Shown here piece after piece: positions 51,539 through 59,689 of a stretch of 64,000 nucleotides of DNA. Positions within the stretch are counted from its first letter, which is position 1. Every line of letters begins with the position of its first letter. The stretch lies in NCBI GenBank assembly GCA_035288865.1, contig DATDZA010000017.1:1-64000 (forward strand), given 5' to 3'. This stretch comes from GCA-2688775 sp035288865 (lineage in GTDB: Archaea > Nanobdellota > Nanobdellia > Woesearchaeales > GW2011-AR4). The translations under genes and the position numbers were made by a program. The notes under the pieces were generated by a model. The model was not told where the DNA came from. It saw only the letters and a program-made list of their open reading frames with translations, and did no database searches.

Positions 51539-53752
51539 CTAATCACCATTGTACTCGCTTTCAACCACCTCCTTTATCTGCTTCGCCTTTGCAGGTCCAA
51601 TCTTCTCAACTTTCTGCAGCTCTTCAGCAGAAGCGTTAACAATATTTTTTATTGTCTTGAAATGCTTCAGCAAAGGTTTTGACAATGTTAAATTTATACC
51701 GGGCAGCGAGCTAATAAAATATTCTTGCTGCTCTTTTAATGATGTTGGCTTGCGGTCAGCATGCACGTTAAAATCCTTTGAAGTCTCTGCCTGCTCTCTT
51801 CTTGCAATTATCTGGAGCAAGGACGCGGTTTCCTTGAAATTTTTTGTCTGTATTATTGGAATTCCGTAAGAAACAGCAATAGTAGCCATCATTCCAAGTA
51901 TTGAATTGTGATGCACGTTGCGAACAGAATAAATATCCTCAGAGCCCTCAATCACAATCACAGGCCTTTCAAAATTATTCTTCATGTTCTTAATCTGCTC
52001 CAATAATCTTCCGTCAATTATTGAATCAACAAAATCAGAAACTGTCTTGATTTCAACTCCGCACCTTGATGATAAAATATAATCCGCATATTCCAATCTC
52101 TCCAAATTGACCTGAATGTTTTCTTCAACCATTTCCTTTATAACTCCGCTTCCTTTCTCCCTGTAGTCAGCAAAAATTTTTATTTTATCTTCAGTATGTT
52201 TTGCTGCAGAATTTTCTTTTCTTTCATGAAGGGTTAAATTAAGTTTTTTTCTTAAACTAATTAGATTCATGTACATTTTTTTCTCTTTATGATGGGCAAC
52301 CCATCTGTAAGACTCATCCCTGGTGCCTTTGGCTAACAAAATTATAACTCGCCCTTTTTCCTGCCGTCCAGTCCTGCCGCGCCTTTGTATACTCCTGATT
52401 GCGCTTGGAATAGGCTCATAGAATATCACCAAATCAACTTTCGGAATGTCAAGGCCTTCTTCCCCGATTGATGTTGCAACAAGCACATTAAACAGCCCGT
52501 TCCTGAAATCATCAAGCATTTGTTTCTGCTCTTTCTGGCTCATTCCTGTGTCGATTTTTTTCTGCTGACCGACGAAAATGTTTGCTTTTACATTACTTAA
52601 TTTATTCAGCTTCTGCATAACATCAAGGGCATTGTCCCTGTACTGGTTGAAAATCATTATCTTAATATTGGGATTTTTGCCGGCTTCGGCATCAACAATA
52701 TTCTGAAGCTCGATTAATTTTGGATGCTCAACTCCTTCTTCATGAAGTATTCTTGCTTTTATCAGCGCAGACTTGAAATTTGAGTCAGCCATTATGCTCC
52801 TGATTGCCTTTGTCTGTGATGTGCTGGATTCAGAAACTAATTTTTCAAAATATTTGTGCAGCGCGTTAATTCCCTGCGTTTCAAGCAGCTCAAGAGCGTG
52901 ATAAATCTTCATGACTTCGGCAAGAGTTGAAATTGCGCTCCACATCGCAAAATCTTTATCTCCCTGGGAAATCCTGCTCCTTATTTCCCCCTGGAGCTGC
53001 AGCAAGTCTGATTTTGAAACAAACTTTACATCGGCTTTTTTGAGAACTCCACTTTTCTTCAGCCTTTCAAACCTTTCTCTTAAAAATAGCAACAAGAATT
53101 TCTGAATGTCAATAAAAACTCTTGGAAGTTCTACATTCACCCATTCTGTATGGATTTCTTGCACATATGGCTTGACATCGGGGTCTTCATCTGTCCTGAC
53201 CTCAATATCCTCAATGAAAAGATTTTTGCACACTTCCTGTATTTTTTCCATATCGCTTCCCGGCGAAGCGGTCAGCGCAATTATTCTCGGGAAATTTGAA
53301 AGCTTCATGAACTGCTTTGCAACAAATACATAGGCATAATCTCCAACTGCGCGGTGCGCTTCATCAACCCCGAGCAGGCAGACTTCTGCAAGATTTATGC
53401 GGTTGCTGATTATGTCATTTTCCAAACCCTGTGGTGTTGAAAAAATAATTTTTGATTTCTTCCACAGCTCCCCTCTTTTTTCAGGGCTTATCATGCCTGT
53501 GAAAACGGACATTTTGTTTTCATCAATTTCAAAATGCTCCTTGAATACCGCCATATACTGGTCAATCAGCGGCTTGGTAGGCCCGATAAAAAGTATTTTT
53601 GAATTTGGAAACTGCTTCAGCCTCTGGGCAGAAAGCATCAGAAAAATATTCGTCTTCCCCATTCCGGTTGGAAGCACTACCAAAGTGTTCTTCTCTGCAG
53701 CTGTGTTAAGAATAGTCTCCTGATACAGCCTTGGCTCGAAGTTCTTAATCAT
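51539..53752 (-). CDS. hef: Hef-type helicase-nuclease
   Basis: A 737-residue fork-repair enzyme. Superfamily 2 helicase: Walker A VLPTGMGKT (26-34), GVDEAH (128-133), ALTASPG, then IGEEGLDIPKVDLVIFYEP and QRRGRTGRQ. An XPF/ERCC4 nuclease follows (IFADYREKGSG, CGVEIKTVSDFVDS) and a C-terminal helix-hairpin-helix pair (KVEKIGPAKAKQIKEV). It processes stalled forks and branched DNA. The nuclease motif reads EIK where XPF enzymes usually have ERK; the acidic and lysine residues are kept. Confidence 0.95.
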   Translation of the reverse strand: MIKNFEPRLYQETILNTAAEKNTLVVLPTGMGKTNIFLMLSAQRLKQFPNSKILFIGPTKPLIDQYMAVFKEHFEIDENKMSVFTGMISPEKRGELWKKSKIIFSTPQGLENDIISNRINLAEVCLLGVDEAHRAVGDYAYVFVAKQFMKLSNFPRIIALTASPGSDMEKIQEVCKNLFIEDIEVRTDEDPDVKPYVQEIHTEWVNVELPRVFIDIQKFLLLFLRERFERLKKSGVLKKADVKFVSKSDLLQLQGEIRSRISQGDKDFAMWSAISTLAEVMKIYHALELLETQGINALHKYFEKLVSESSTSQTKAIRSIMADSNFKSALIKARILHEEGVEHPKLIELQNIVDAEAGKNPNIKIMIFNQYRDNALDVMQKLNKLSNVKANIFVGQQKKIDTGMSQKEQKQMLDDFRNGLFNVLVATSIGEEGLDIPKVDLVIFYEPIPSAIRSIQRRGRTGRQEKGRVIILLAKGTRDESYRWVAHHKEKKMYMNLISLRKKLNLTLHERKENSAAKHTEDKIKIFADYREKGSGVIKEMVEENIQVNLERLEYADYILSSRCGVEIKTVSDFVDSIIDGRLLEQIKNMKNNFERPVIVIEGSEDIYSVRNVHHNSILGMMATIAVSYGIPIIQTKNFKETASLLQIIARREQAETSKDFNVHADRKPTSLKEQQEYFISSLPGINLTLSKPLLKHFKTIKNIVNASAEELQKVEKIGPAKAKQIKEVVESEYNGD

Positions 53753-53876
53753 AGCGCTTTGAGAGTATTTTTGAGTTTAAATAGGTTGTTGAAGAAATTT
53801 GTATCTATGGTGTGTTGTTTTGTATTTTTATTATTAAAACAATTCGAAAAATTATTAAACAAAAGGTTAGCAAATT

Positions 53877-54281
53877 ATGTTTATGGCATTGTTTGATGAA
53901 ATTAAAATCCTATCTAAAAATGGTGGGCTTTGGTCAGCGTTTAAATGGTCCTTGATTGCAATTCCAATAATTTTAATTTTTGAATTTATCGGCTTGATGA
54001 TACCAATTGAAAGTGAGTTTTTATCCCTTTTGACTATTGGAATTTTTGAGAGTATGGGGATGCTATTTTTATATATTTTTGCCCTGAAAAAAAGCATTAA
54101 GCCATTTGGCCTCAAGACGTACTCTTTAAGAGTTGAATATGTAGCAGCGATTACAATTCTGCTTGTCGTGTATTTTAATGTAGTATTTGCCATATTCTTT
54201 CCTTCCCTTTTTGAATTTTCTAGTGTTGGGCTTTTATCAATTGGCTTTATGTTTGTTGTTCCATACTTCATTAAAAAATGA
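53877..54281 (+). CDS. Four-span membrane protein
   Basis: A 134-residue protein, MFMALFDEIKILSKNGGLW, with four hydrophobic spans (SLIAIPIILIFEFIGLMI, TIGIFESMGMLFLYIFAL, YVAAITILLVVYFNVVFAIFF and SSVGLLSIGFMFVVPYF) and a basic loop between spans two and three. It ends with KK. Function unknown. Confidence 0.65.
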   Translation: MFMALFDEIKILSKNGGLWSAFKWSLIAIPIILIFEFIGLMIPIESEFLSLLTIGIFESMGMLFLYIFALKKSIKPFGLKTYSLRVEYVAAITILLVVYFNVVFAIFFPSLFEFSSVGLLSIGFMFVVPYFIKK

Positions 54282-54305
54282 ACCAGAATAAAAACTTTAA
54301 ATAAT

Positions 54306-55073
54306 TCACTTGGCAGCATTCACCATCAAATCCGCCTTCTTGACCCCGGTTGAAGGCCAGTAAGAAGTTATTTTTACATCTTCTTTCATAACAAACTCTG
54401 CCCTTATTGGCTGCTTGTCACCGTGCCTGTATTTAACTGTTGGAAATGGCCCTTGAATGTCAATGCCAGCAAAATACATCGTGGCATTCCTGAATCTGAA
54501 ATTAATTATGACGGTATCATTTATTCTCGCCATTAGATTATTAGGGTAAAACCCAAAGTCATCAGATTCAATAGAAAATTCTTCCAATCCGGGCTGTTGG
54601 AGGATCTCTTTTGAAATGGCATCAGATTCAACATTGATTAAAATTGTTTTAATTACTCGAGGATTAAGCGAGGAATGGTCACTCATGACCAATTCAGCTG
54701 CTATTGAATGCCTTCCCGAAGAAACATTCTCGAAAGTAAAATTATTGTAAGCGCTGATTCTTCTCTCGCTGTCAAGCCACACATGAAAATGCCCTTCTCT
54801 ATTTTTTACCATGCTTCCCACAGGCACAATCTTGAAATTATCGGCATAGACTTTGACATTTATAGTTGAATTTTTTATCATTTGATTATCTCTTGGAGAC
54901 AATATTTTTATGGACGGCGGCGCTATTGTTTTATTGCTTTCAATTTCCACATTTGTAGTTCTTATGTAAGTCTCTTTAGCAATCACATCTGAGCTTTGAG
55001 CGTCTTTTATTTCAACTTCACTCGTGCATGATGTTAAAACAAGTATCACCAACAAAAAATATATTTTTTTCAT
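54306..55073 (-). CDS. Lipoprotein with DUF4399-like and cupredoxin-like domains
   Basis: A 255-residue lipoprotein; signal MKKIYFLLVILVLTSC with Cys 16. The first external domain has GHFHVWLDSERRISAYN, typical of small beta-sandwich (DUF4399-like) modules. The second, IESDDFGFYPNNLMARINDTVIINFRF followed by TMYFAGIDIQGPFPTVKYRHGDKQ, has the cupredoxin fold order, but the Cys/His/Met copper ligands are missing. It probably does not bind copper in the usual way. Downstream of a membrane protein with a one-base gap. Confidence 0.65.
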   Translation of the reverse strand: MKKIYFLLVILVLTSCTSEVEIKDAQSSDVIAKETYIRTTNVEIESNKTIAPPSIKILSPRDNQMIKNSTINVKVYADNFKIVPVGSMVKNREGHFHVWLDSERRISAYNNFTFENVSSGRHSIAAELVMSDHSSLNPRVIKTILINVESDAISKEILQQPGLEEFSIESDDFGFYPNNLMARINDTVIINFRFRNATMYFAGIDIQGPFPTVKYRHGDKQPIRAEFVMKEDVKITSYWPSTGVKKADLMVNAAK

Positions 55074-55074
55074 C

Positions 55075-55398
55075 TTAGTAAAGCCGGTCCATCAAAATTC
55101 CTTTGCTGTGCAGCTGATAGCTCAGAACAGCCCCAGCAATGAATAGGGCGGCTGCAATTATCCTGTTGCCGTATTGCATTCCCACAATGTATCCTATCAA
55201 AAATCCTGCAATTATAATATAGAACGGAAAAACAATATTTGTTCTTCTCTGGTACAAAACCCTGCCTGCAAAATATCCCGATACAAAAACAAGAGCATAT
55301 CCCACCATAGCGCTTGGCACCACTAAGGCAAAAATCAGCCCCATTGCTGCAATCAGCAAAAAGAAAAATTCCATCCAGCTTTTTTCAACTTCGAACAT
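55075..55398 (-). CDS. Small polytopic membrane protein
   Basis: A 107-residue protein starting MFEVEKSWMEFFFLLIAAMG with four close spans and an end KGILMDRLY. Start chosen at the ATG that gives the short acidic head; the longer frame to 55500 would add a basic stretch out of character. The lipoprotein start lies one base after its stop, so the two are probably translated together. Confidence 0.6.
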   Translation of the reverse strand: MFEVEKSWMEFFFLLIAAMGLIFALVVPSAMVGYALVFVSGYFAGRVLYQRRTNIVFPFYIIIAGFLIGYIVGMQYGNRIIAAALFIAGAVLSYQLHSKGILMDRLY

Positions 55399-55546
55399 GT
55401 CAAAAATCACCTTTAAACTTACAGTTAAGTGCTGCAAACGCAAATACTTTTGTGTGGTTTTTAACCATGCTCGAAAATATGCTGCCTTGTAAGGCTCCAT
55501 TCAACTTACATCCATCAATTAAAAAGATATTGTATATTTTCGACAT

Positions 55547-56302
55547 TTATGGTCCCTTCCATACTTTTCTTTCAAAGCTTACATAATACCAAAGCCACAA
55601 AATTACGCCGACCAAGAGCGACAGAACAACAGAAAAAAATACTGGTATATCAATCATCATTAAAATTGTTGCGACTATCATTGCGGGCATCACAAAGGCA
55701 TAAATCATCCTGCTTCCAAAAAATATTTTGCCGCCGTCCAAAACCGGAATTGGAAGCATGTTAGTTATATTGTAAATTATGTTGAACATAATTGCTTTCT
55801 GTAGGAGCGGGTTCGGGGATAATGCATATAAAATTTTTAACAGAATAATCAGCATAAGCGTGAATAGCGGCCCGGCAAGCGCAACCATAGATTGCCCTAT
55901 AATATTTATTCCATACCTGAAAAATCCCAGTCTGTGGCCGGCTAAATGGTGCAGCATAAATGTGCCCGGAATGATAAGCCAGAATTTTCCGTTGGTGACA
56001 AAAGCAAGTATCAGCCCTAAAACAACCCCAAAAGTCCACATCTTGAATTCTATTTTATATCCGATTGCAAGCCCCCAGATTCTTTGGCCTGCATCGTGAA
56101 CAAGAACTGACATGGCAACAATCAAAATCGAATTGAACAGGTTAAATAATCCTGCTGCCAGATCAAACTGGTTTGCGCCCCACTCCCTGAAAGAAATAAT
56201 GAATGCAATCGCCAATATTGCTATTGCGTAGCCCCTAACTTCATACTTTGTGAATGTGTAATATTTTTTTAATTTGTCTATCAAATCAACTAATTCTGCC
56301 AT
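55547..56302 (-). CDS. M50 (site-2 protease)-like membrane protein with altered active site
   Basis: A 251-residue protein with six spans. The second motif of site-2 proteases is intact, NMLPIPVLDGGK (about 192-203), but the zinc motif HExxH is replaced by HDAGQ (H69-Q73) in SVLVHDAGQRIWGL. Both the general base Glu and one His ligand are changed, so it is probably inactive or binds metal differently. Membership of the family is supported by the span order and the LDG motif. Confidence 0.8.
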   Translation of the reverse strand: MAELVDLIDKLKKYYTFTKYEVRGYAIAILAIAFIISFREWGANQFDLAAGLFNLFNSILIVAMSVLVHDAGQRIWGLAIGYKIEFKMWTFGVVLGLILAFVTNGKFWLIIPGTFMLHHLAGHRLGFFRYGINIIGQSMVALAGPLFTLMLIILLKILYALSPNPLLQKAIMFNIIYNITNMLPIPVLDGGKIFFGSRMIYAFVMPAMIVATILMMIDIPVFFSVVLSLLVGVILWLWYYVSFERKVWKGP

Positions 56303-56455
56303 TGTACTGTTTTTGGAAATGGATTATTTAAGTTTATTGGTTTTAACCGCAAAGTCAGCTAAGGCTTATAGTTTCATGGTTTTATGATTATTTTTTGTTT
56401 TGTTAATGAACTATTCATTCCATTCGTGGTAAATTTATCTATCAGCTTCAAAAAC

Positions 56456-57160
56456 TTATTTTCCAATCGAATAGCTGTAGTTCAAATTAATTTCTTCACT
56501 CCTTTTAACCAGTTCTAGAACATCATCAACATGCCCTGCGCCCAGAATTGCAAGGATTTTTTTATCCGGATTGGAATTTACTAAATTCCTTAAATTTCCA
56601 GCAATCACGGAATTTCTTTCCTCAATCAGGACTTTATGCACATTCGGATACCTTTCTTTTAATCTTGATGTTAATCTCCTGATTATCTTTTTTTCTGGCA
56701 CAGTCCTCAAATCAAAATCAATCCTCTCCCCTTTTGTAAATATAGACTTTAAAATATCTGCAGCAAAATTCCATTTTTCTTTCCAAGTCAAAGTTTTTGA
56801 AAGCCTTCGCAGGGTTATTTCAATATCCTGGTCAACCAGCGCAATTTGAATATTGTTTTTCTTCGCAATCTGAACTGCCTGCTTCATCTCAGAGCCTGGC
56901 GCAACTCCAACGAGCTTTCCAAGCTTTTTCTCTGCCCACGCGCCAATCAGAGAGAAAACAAATCCTTTTATTCCAATTTGCCTGATAGCTCTAAGCCGAA
57001 TTTTTCTGGGAGCCTTGCTCATCAGGGCAGGCAATCTTTTGGCATCAAGCTCTATCGCTACAATATCCGGCTTTTCTTCTTCTATATACTTTTTTACTTC
57101 ATCCAGGCTTTGCTTTGCTATATGTGAAGTTCCTAAAAATACTAAATTCCCATATTTCAT
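56456..57160 (-). CDS. TraB/PrgY-like protein
   Basis: A 234-residue soluble protein. Signatures of the TraB family are present: GTSHIAKQSLDEV near the start, VAIELDAKRLPAL, a central helical region, VLIEERNSVIAGNL and AILGAGHVDDVL. The C-terminal membrane spans of classical PrgY are absent. The fold is related to erythromycin esterase and Tiki-type metalloproteases; the substrate is unknown. It stands alone between two spacers. Confidence 0.85.
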   Translation of the reverse strand: MKYGNLVFLGTSHIAKQSLDEVKKYIEEEKPDIVAIELDAKRLPALMSKAPRKIRLRAIRQIGIKGFVFSLIGAWAEKKLGKLVGVAPGSEMKQAVQIAKKNNIQIALVDQDIEITLRRLSKTLTWKEKWNFAADILKSIFTKGERIDFDLRTVPEKKIIRRLTSRLKERYPNVHKVLIEERNSVIAGNLRNLVNSNPDKKILAILGAGHVDDVLELVKRSEEINLNYSYSIGK

Positions 57161-57273
57161 GAATTATCGGGAATCAATGTATTTTATTAAGGCTTTCCAC
57201 TTTTTTTCAAAAGATTTAAATACTACTTCGCAGATAAAACACTTTAAAGTTAAATGATTTTTAAATAAAATAA

Positions 57274-57280
57274 AGGTGAT
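57274..57280 (+). promoter_or_regulatory. Ribosome binding site deciding the PRC-barrel start
   Basis: AAGGTGAT is nearly a full match to the anti-Shine-Dalgarno partner and ends about 5 nt before ATG 57285. It rules out the GTG at 57276, which is part of the site itself. Confidence 0.7.
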
Positions 57281-57284
57281 TTCA

Positions 57285-57572
57285 ATGCTAAAGATGAAAA
57301 AGATAAGCGAAACTTATGATATGAGGGTATTTACAGACAACGGCGAGTATTTTGGTGATGTTGAAGAGTCAATTCTTACTCAAAATAAGGTATTTGGCTG
57401 GAGAGTAAGGGCAACAAAGAATTCATTCTTGAACAAAGTTCTAGGTTCAGCAAAAGGAGTAATTGTGCCTCACCAACTGGTCAAATCCATAGGTGATATA
57501 ATGATCATCAGCAAGGCAGCTGTTCCTTCTTACAATGAAGGCTCAGAATCCAAAGGAAAGGAAGAGGAATAA
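57285..57572 (+). CDS. PRC-barrel domain protein
   Basis: A 95-residue PRC-barrel: MKKISETYDMRVFTDNGEYFGDVEESILT, VFGWRVRATKNSFL, then VIVPHQLVKSIGDIMIISKAAV and a short charged tail. Related to the protein at 24.0 kb but from a different branch. In other archaea pairs of PRC-barrel proteins work at the division site. The next gene starts 14 bp downstream. Confidence 0.85.
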   Translation: MLKMKKISETYDMRVFTDNGEYFGDVEESILTQNKVFGWRVRATKNSFLNKVLGSAKGVIVPHQLVKSIGDIMIISKAAVPSYNEGSESKGKEEE

Positions 57573-57586
57573 GATTTTAATTCATC

Positions 57587-58003
57587 ATGGGTTTAATTAG
57601 TTGGTGGCAAAATAGAAGAGCAAAAGAATTAAAAATAACCCATGATGAACTATCCGCTGAATTTTTTGAGACCCACGAGACATTAAAAAAACAATTCTAT
57701 GAACTTAAGGAAATTATTTCCAAAAGGTTGGATAGGAAAATAGTTTTTGCAAAACGCAATCATTTTTATGAGACTTATCAGAAATTCTCAAAAGTGCTAG
57801 ATGCATTAATCTCATTGGATAGAAGATGGCAAGATATAGATTCAAAGATGGGATTTCTTTTTGGTAGGGGTATACTCTATTTACTTAAATACGAGAATAA
57901 TTTTAATTATGATAAGGCATTGAATACTTTAAATATGATGGAAAAAGCTTTGGATGCAATAGAATCTCCATTAAGTGATTTAAGATTAAGTTCTGCCGCT
58001 TAG
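57587..58003 (+). CDS. Helical protein of unknown function
   Basis: A 138-residue charged, all-helical protein, MGLISWWQNRRAKELKITHD, with a coiled coil (about 20-75, ETHETLKKQFYELKEIIS) and a later NTLNMMEKALDAIES. Co-directional with the PRC-barrel gene (14-bp gap), so the two may be co-expressed and bind each other. No family recognised. Confidence 0.6.
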   Translation: MGLISWWQNRRAKELKITHDELSAEFFETHETLKKQFYELKEIISKRLDRKIVFAKRNHFYETYQKFSKVLDALISLDRRWQDIDSKMGFLFGRGILYLLKYENNFNYDKALNTLNMMEKALDAIESPLSDLRLSSAA

Positions 58004-58011
58004 ACTATTTT

Positions 58012-58350
58012 CTAATAGCTCATAACCCTTGAATTGCAGTAAGGGCAGTTCTTTGGAATTCTTGTTTCCGGGTCTATCTTGAACTTGTACCCGCACGAAG
58101 TGCATTTATGGGCTATCCTGCCAGCTTTTGGCTCTTCAGAGTGCATAACTGTGACTTGCGGAGTTGATGATGGGTTTTGCATTTGCGCCGCTTGTTTTTT
58201 GTGCATTGCTTCGTCTTCAATCTCCTTGTGAATTTTCTTGTTTTTGATGCAGTCAGGACACACCATTTTGCCTATATCCAAATCCATCTTTAGTGAGGAA
58301 GCAGGCACTTTATTGCTGCATCCTTTGCATGGAACCATTGCATCGTACAT
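58012..58350 (-). CDS. Double zinc-ribbon protein 2
   Basis: A 112-residue protein with two ribbons: MVPCKGCSNKV with VCPDCIKNKK, and HKCTSCGYKFKI with NCPYCNSR, joined by a Gln/Ser-rich linker. It is a paralogue of the gene at 58438-58788. Start at MYDAMVPCKG, preceded by the purine-rich GGGAGGACTAAA. Third gene of the tight zinc-ribbon run. Likely RNA- or DNA-binding; function unknown. Confidence 0.75.
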   Translation of the reverse strand: MYDAMVPCKGCSNKVPASSLKMDLDIGKMVCPDCIKNKKIHKEIEDEAMHKKQAAQMQNPSSTPQVTVMHSEEPKAGRIAHKCTSCGYKFKIDPETRIPKNCPYCNSRVMSY

Positions 58351-58352
58351 TT

Positions 58353-58436
58353 TTAGTCCTCCCAACCCTTGGCGAAAGCGTTGATGGAAAGCATGCAATG
58401 AGGAACATAATGTTCCTCGGAACCATTGTAGTCCAT
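58353..58436 (-). CDS. 27-residue protein between two zinc-ribbon genes
   Basis: An ORF encoding MDYNGSEEHYVPHCMLSINA followed by FAKGWED. Its ATG follows the stop of the upstream zinc-ribbon gene by one base and its stop precedes the next ATG by two bases. A GGGGGAC run lies just upstream. The coding DNA contains a perfect 8-bp palindrome (58400-58407 with 58411-58418). The chain has Cys and two His residues. It is too short for a family call; the tight fit in the run is the evidence. Confidence 0.45.
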   Translation of the reverse strand: MDYNGSEEHYVPHCMLSINAFAKGWED

Positions 58437-58437
58437 T

Positions 58438-58788
58438 TTAGTCCCCCTTCATCTTGAACGCATCTGCCATAATCCTTGCAGTGCTTCCTTTTACATTGAT
58501 ATTTCCAGAGCCGCAGTAAGGGCATGTTGAAACAGCAATATGCTTTGCCCTTTTGAAATTATACTTGCAGGCTTTACAGAAATATTCTTTCATCGCCGGC
58601 TCTTCCTGTCTTTTTTGTGACCTTATAGGTTCTTCCGGTCTGGTGTTTGATGAAACTTTTCTGTCAAGGCAGCCCCTGCATACTAGATTCTTGCCGTTTG
58701 GGTCCATTCTCATCATATTCATAGGGTGCTCATTACCGCACTTGAAGCATTTAATTTTAAGATCTGTGTTTTTTTCTATGATTCTCAC
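58438..58788 (-). CDS. Double zinc-ribbon protein 1
   Basis: A 116-residue protein with IKCFKCGNEH and LVCRGCLDRK forming one zinc knuckle pair and YFCKACKYNF with STCPYCGSGN forming a second, joined by a proline/glutamate linker (EEPIRSQKRQEEP). The C-terminal tail STARIMADAFKMKGD is helical. It leads the run of three genes ending at 58012. Confidence 0.75.
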   Translation of the reverse strand: MRIIEKNTDLKIKCFKCGNEHPMNMMRMDPNGKNLVCRGCLDRKVSSNTRPEEPIRSQKRQEEPAMKEYFCKACKYNFKRAKHIAVSTCPYCGSGNINVKGSTARIMADAFKMKGD

Positions 58789-58912
58789 CTTTATTTTTAA
58801 ATCAGGATTTTTTGATTAAGTTAATATTTAAATTTTGTGTTTGAATTTGTGTTTTGTTGTTATGTTATAATGAAAATACTTTAATACTGAACTGAAATTC
58901 ACGCTTCATTAT

Positions 58913-59034
58913 ACGGCTGTGGTCTAGTGGTTTGATTCGAGCTTCCCACGATTTAAAAATCAGAAAAAGCTTGAGGTCCGGGTTCGATTTGTGCCAAGTG
59001 AGCATTTTGGTACACGCAAGTCCCGGCAGCCGTA
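58913..59034 (+). tRNA. tRNA-Gly(CCC) with anticodon-loop intron and T-loop intron
   Basis: Acceptor ACGGCTG 58913-58919 pairs with CAGCCGT 59027-59033; discriminator A at 59034; CCA is not encoded. D-arm 58922-58936. Anticodon stem CGAGC 58938-58942 with GCTTG 58969-58973, anticodon CCC 58945-58947. A 19-nt intron (58949-58967) lies after position 37. The T-stem is CCGGG 58978-58982 with CCCGG 59022-59026; its loop TTCGA is interrupted by about 32 nt (58988-59019) that fold by GTGCCAA with TTGGTAC. Removing both gives a normal 71-nt body. The exact T-loop splice sites may shift by a base or two. Confidence 0.85.
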
Positions 59035-59088
59035 TTTATAATTTTGTGGTATATCTTTATCCTGGAGGGCAAGACCAAGAGGGGGATT

Positions 59089-59241
59089 TCACGTTTTTTT
59101 AAAATCTGCCCAAAGAGAGATTACTCCTAAAGTCAAAAAAAGCAAAGCTTCAACCCAATTTTGTTTTTGAAATGCTTCTATTAGTGCTATGCCGAAAAGG
59201 ATGATAAATACGGCAGAGTTTGCAAATGTTAAATTTTTCAT
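59089..59241 (-). CDS. Small two-span membrane protein
   Basis: A 50-residue protein, MKNLTFANSAVFIILFGIAL, with two hydrophobic segments and an end SLWADFKKT. The start at 59241 is chosen because a minus-strand TTTAAATA is centred 26 nt upstream, giving a leaderless message; longer frames would contain that box. Function unknown. Confidence 0.55.
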   Translation of the reverse strand: MKNLTFANSAVFIILFGIALIEAFQKQNWVEALLFLTLGVISLWADFKKT

Positions 59242-59400
59242 ACTGATGGCTAAAATATGGGCATATTTAAAATTTCTTATCTTCATGGCTGTATAATCTT
59301 CCCGCACATAAATACACTTGCCTCGAAATTTAAACTAACCTAACACTATTTTTCAAAAAATAGAATAAACTTTATAAATAAGTTTCAATTCTCAAAAGCT

Positions 59401-59625
59401 ATGGGAAGAAAAGACAAGCCTAAGAGAATAAGTGCAAAAAAGGAAAGGTACCTCAAATTCAGGAAAGAGAAGCCTACTAATCTTACTGTTGCCCCTCCTG
59501 ACTTGTCAGAAGAGCAGGTTAAGGACAGGAGGTTTGACGAGCAGCACATAAGTGACTTCTGGCGGCATTACAGACGGCCTGCTGAAAGATTTGTGAACGA
59601 GAGAAAAGCCAAAAGCAAAAGATAA
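59401..59625 (+). CDS. Small basic protein of unknown function
   Basis: A 74-residue, strongly basic protein: MGRKDKPKRISAKKERYLKF, then TVAPPDLSEEQVKDRRFDEQ and a basic end FVNERKAKSKR. A strong TATA element TTTATAAATA lies about 25-30 nt upstream. Composition suggests RNA or ribosome binding, but there is no recognisable domain. Confidence 0.65.
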   Translation: MGRKDKPKRISAKKERYLKFRKEKPTNLTVAPPDLSEEQVKDRRFDEQHISDFWRHYRRPAERFVNERKAKSKR

Positions 59626-59689
59626 GTCAGCGTTCTGTTCGCGGATTAAATTAGAAAGTTATTTATAGCCAAATATGGGAGTCACGCAT

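Noticed and set aside
58310..58525. 71-codon frame across the zinc-ribbon junction
   Set aside because: It overlaps both zinc-ribbon genes and the 27-residue ORF in another frame and has no family features.
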